Notes under the pieces: generated by a model | Seen by the model: only the letters and a program-made list of their open reading frames with translations | Told to the model about the DNA's origin: nothing | Databases searched by the model: none | Program-made: the position numbers and the translations under genes | Source of the DNA: an uncultured Bacteroidota bacterium | GTDB taxonomy: Bacteria > Bacteroidota > Bacteroidia > Chitinophagales > Saprospiraceae | Length of the DNA stretch: 34,889 nucleotides | NCBI GenBank assembly: GCA_937870795.1 | Contig: CALMWS010000098.1 | Location: forward strand, 1-34,889 | Direction of reading: 5' to 3' | Part shown: positions 32,194-34,889 of the stretch, one piece after another | Numbering within the stretch: the first letter of the stretch is position 1 | Layout of the letters: each line of letters starts with the position of its first letter

Positions 32194-34889
32194 TCAATGT
32201 ACATCAAACTGCATGGTTTTGGTTGTTCCCCAGTCTTCTTCATCGTAATTAAACGATTTATTTGCGCGGAAACGAACTTTGTTGGAAAAGCCATTTTGAC
32301 CCGGTCCCTGAATGAGGTTGGAGTTGAGGATGGTATTGGTGATAGACTCAAGATTCTCAATTAAGATACTGACCTGACTGCTGTTGAGGGTCTGGTTGTA
32401 ATTGGCACTGCCTGTGGGTGGATCGCAGGTATTTTCTACTATGTCAATCCACTGTTCTCCAAAGTCTGCATATTCCTGGGCGTCGTGAAGGATGTCTTCC
32501 AATACGTAGTATTTAAGCGAAAAGTCATTGGCATAAGAGACGTTGTTTGAAGGATTTCCTCCAATGGGTTGGTAGATCATGAAGATATTATCATCTTCAT
32601 CTCCATTGCTTAACACGGTGCTGTTGATGGCGAAATCATTGAGGGGGGCATACAAGTCTTCTGAGTGGGTCCAGCCGTAGTTGGTAACCGGTAAACCCGG
32701 GAAAAGCAAGGGGACTACGGATGTGTTGTTTTGGTTGGAACCATTGTTGTTGCTGTTGTTACTGCCAAAATTGTTTTCATTGGTGCTGATGCCGCCCCCA
32801 TTAGAGCTACCTGACCCTTGGGTCTGTGCAATACCTATACCACCGGTGCCACTTTGGGAAATGTTGACTGAACTTTCACATCCGGTAGGTTCGCCCCTGT
32901 ATTCATCATTGTACACTACCGCGAAATTTCCCAATTTAGGTTTACTAAGATTGGTATGAAAGCCTGAAATGAAGGGATCTGCTATTTCTACCCTTGGAGG
33001 CGCTTTATGGTTTTCATGCAGGTTTTCATCGTCCACTTTATAACCGAATATATCGTATTTATCAAACCCTTCGAAATTTTCAAAATCGAGCTGGTGGTAA
33101 TTGTTTTGGGCATCAACGGTTACCTCTGCCGTAGCCATTTTTTCTGAAAGCGTATTGAATCGACTGGTTTCAAATTCAAAGGCATGGAGCAATACCTCTC
33201 CATTGGCCACCTGGGATAATTGAGAAAGCTCCGGAAGTTCTGGTTCCACTTTGTATTCAAACGATAAACTATCTGAATTGTATGCCTGCAGCAGGTTCTG
33301 GTCGATAAGAATTTTTCTTGCAGTACCGGCCAGGGGTGAGGCACCGGGAACAGGTTTTGGTTTTCGCACAACTTGTACAATATACTCTCTGTTGTTTTCA
33401 AGATTGGGTTTATTCCAGTTTAATCTCAAGTTTCCGGTATTGTAATTTACTGTTTGTCGGCTCACTTCTTCGCCCATATAGTCTTTGTAAACTGCAAAAT
33501 AATCGTACTGCTTACCCCTGGTGTCTTCCAGGTAGTAGTAGAGGTCATTGATATTGCTTTGGGTCTGTACATAGTGACCTCCGCTGTCTTCGTTTTGAAG
33601 ATAGAATTTCTGGTTGGTTATGGGTTTGGTCTTTCCAATATAATATGCGGGCATGGGGTAGGGTAGTGGACCTGTTCGGAAGGTGATTTCTTTTTCTTCT
33701 TTCCAGGTTTGCCCATTGAGTGATACCAAAACTTCGTTGCCATTGTTCCTTTTTTCAAGGGCTTTGATGACGATTTTCATTTTGTATTCCTTTCCATTTT
33801 GCGCGCCGTTGGTGGGGCCTAATAAATTGCGTGGTTTATAGGTAGCGCTTCTGCCGTCTTCGGCCAATAAGTTGTAGTCTGTATCCCTTTGGGCGGACGA
33901 ACAATTATTGCATTCGGCTGTCAGTTCAAACTTATCCAGGATGGGTTTGATTTCATGGATTTTTCCATCCACATCAGGAATGCTCATCCATTCATCTATC
34001 GGTACGGTAAAACTCACGCTGGGTCTAACCCCCGGATCGATGTCGGTATTTTCTTCTTCATTCGGGAAATACTCTGCTATCACCGGAAAATCAAATGGAC
34101 TGGTTTGTGGCGGCGCACATTTATCTCCAATGGAAATCATCATGCGGGAAGTTCCCTTAATTGTCCCTCCCAGTAAATTGTATTGAAGTATAGCCCTGCC
34201 ATCCAGCCACATGGGATCCGGTCCTCCGGCTTCCAGCATCATAGCGGCAATCAGTTGAATGATTTTAACATCGATTTCTTTGCCCAGAATTTTTCCCTTT
34301 ACGCCAATGGCGCCCTCAAGTCCTGCATAAGCCCTACCTGTGCCATACCATCCGTTTACACCCGGATCATTCACAACGCCGTTTGAAGTATAACAAGATT
34401 GTCCATCCAGATTGACCAGCATAATATCAAAGCCGGTAAAAATCGAAAGGCTGGCATAAAATATGGCCCGAATCTCGCAAGAGGCTGTTACGTGGGATCC
34501 CAACACGATGCCATGTCCCCCGGAAGCCTGTGCGGGATTTCTTTCATCTTCTTTGTTGCCTCCGTCAAAACTGCCCTCATCTGAAGATTGAAGTCCGAAG
34601 AGGGTAGCTACTGCACCGGGTGGAGCAGGCAGTTCGCCGGGTATATTCTGACCCGTCATCAGGTACATCATGGCACTAAATCCTGCATCGATACCCAGGT
34701 GGTTACCTGTCTTCTTATTTTGGGAAAGGTTAAAGCCCGGTAAATCAAAGACAACGCCGCCCATGTCATTGATGTATGGATTGCCTGCATTGAAAAACCA
34801 GAAAATATCATCGCTGTCGCTGTTGCTGTCCTCACCCGGAAATTCGCTTTCAGGACCAATGGCGAATCCTGAACGAATGAGCCGTTTGT
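32194..34889 (-). CDS. Large exported protein, partial (5' end outside window)
   Basis: The frame stays open to the window edge: 41 codons precede the first ATG (34764), including an Asp/Ser stretch (EDSNSDSDD) and FWFFNAGNPYIND. So 897 residues are visible, ending in TKTMQFDVH just before the composite repeat. The visible part has a region with HGIVLGSHVTASCEIRA and YGTGRAYAGLEGAIGVKGKI, later IgG-like beta domains (VSFTVPIDEW, YIGKTKPITNQKFYLQ), a Gly/Ser/Asn-rich linker about 675-720, and a C-terminal unit with no T9SS domain or lipobox. The family is not recognised. Together with the two downstream genes it is probably part of one surface-protein module. Signal peptide and true length are unknown. 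Confidence 0.82.
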   Translation of the reverse strand, partial: KRLIRSGFAIGPESEFPGEDSNSDSDDIFWFFNAGNPYINDMGGVVFDLPGFNLSQNKKTGNHLGIDAGFSAMMYLMTGQNIPGELPAPPGAVATLFGLQSSDEGSFDGGNKEDERNPAQASGGHGIVLGSHVTASCEIRAIFYASLSIFTGFDIMLVNLDGQSCYTSNGVVNDPGVNGWYGTGRAYAGLEGAIGVKGKILGKEIDVKIIQLIAAMMLEAGGPDPMWLDGRAILQYNLLGGTIKGTSRMMISIGDKCAPPQTSPFDFPVIAEYFPNEEENTDIDPGVRPSVSFTVPIDEWMSIPDVDGKIHEIKPILDKFELTAECNNCSSAQRDTDYNLLAEDGRSATYKPRNLLGPTNGAQNGKEYKMKIVIKALEKRNNGNEVLVSLNGQTWKEEKEITFRTGPLPYPMPAYYIGKTKPITNQKFYLQNEDSGGHYVQTQSNINDLYYYLEDTRGKQYDYFAVYKDYMGEEVSRQTVNYNTGNLRLNWNKPNLENNREYIVQVVRKPKPVPGASPLAGTARKILIDQNLLQAYNSDSLSFEYKVEPELPELSQLSQVANGEVLLHAFEFETSRFNTLSEKMATAEVTVDAQNNYHQLDFENFEGFDKYDIFGYKVDDENLHENHKAPPRVEIADPFISGFHTNLSKPKLGNFAVVYNDEYRGEPTGCESSVNISQSGTGGIGIAQTQGSGSSNGGGISTNENNFGSNNSNNNGSNQNNTSVVPLLFPGLPVTNYGWTHSEDLYAPLNDFAINSTVLSNGDEDDNIFMIYQPIGGNPSNNVSYANDFSLKYYVLEDILHDAQEYADFGEQWIDIVENTCDPPTGSANYNQTLNSSQVSILIENLESITNTILNSNLIQGPGQNGFSNKVRFRANKSFNYDEEDWGTTKTMQFDVH

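Overview
The window looks like a chromosomal segment of a Bacteroidota bacterium, most plausibly a Saprospiria/Chitinophagia-type lineage. The evidence is moderate-to-low GC, type IX secretion (T9SS) C-terminal sorting domains, FISUMP, WG-repeat, delta-60 and lamin-tail surface proteins, a lipobox lipoprotein, and several promoters of the Bacteroidota form TTG-N19-TAnnTTTG instead of the E. coli sigma70 form. Taxonomy is inferred from protein families and promoter style, not from a marker gene. I found no tRNA, rRNA, CRISPR array, transposase or phage gene.

Layout. Positions 1-156 are a 33-bp tandem repeat. 254-2515 encodes a CotH-like T9SS cargo protein, ending at a bidirectional terminator shared with a small GlsB/YeaQ-type membrane protein (2588-2833, minus). 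3259-5324 is an OmpR-family response regulator/histidine kinase pair. Right after it, six TCTAAT-like hexamers at an exact 11-bp period (5320-5380) abut a well-formed Bacteroidota promoter (5380-5409). That promoter drives a tightly packed glycan operon (5441-13358): SDR epimerase/dehydratase, DegT aminotransferase, hexapeptide acyltransferase, HisH-like glutaminase, HisF2-like protein, WbpG/PseA-like N-acetyl-sugar amidotransferase, a putative glycosyltransferase and a Wzx-like flippase. A SAM methyltransferase (13584-14429) follows behind its own probable promoter. The HisH/HisF2/WbpG trio indicates an acetamidino-sugar for a surface polysaccharide, with the two-component system as the likely regulator.

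14470-23196 holds mostly surface or exported proteins: a 1268-aa delta-60/T9SS protein, a pentapeptide-repeat protein, a short secreted TonB-C-domain protein, a GNAT acetyltransferase, a Calx-beta protein lacking a sorting domain, and a frameshifted remnant of another T9SS protein. 23350-27757 is a two-gene unit of secreted WG-repeat-type proteins. On the minus strand, 27765-34889 carries three exported proteins: a FISUMP lipoprotein, a multi-fibronectin-III protein and a large protein cut by the window edge. The last two are separated by a composite repeat.

The most distinctive observations are the phased operator array in front of the amidino-sugar operon, a dispersed intergenic repeat family built from AATTACG/CGTAATT heptamers and TAGGGG-rich 14-mers (one copy supplies the stop codon of a gene), the frameshifted T9SS remnant, and the three-gene surface module at the right end.
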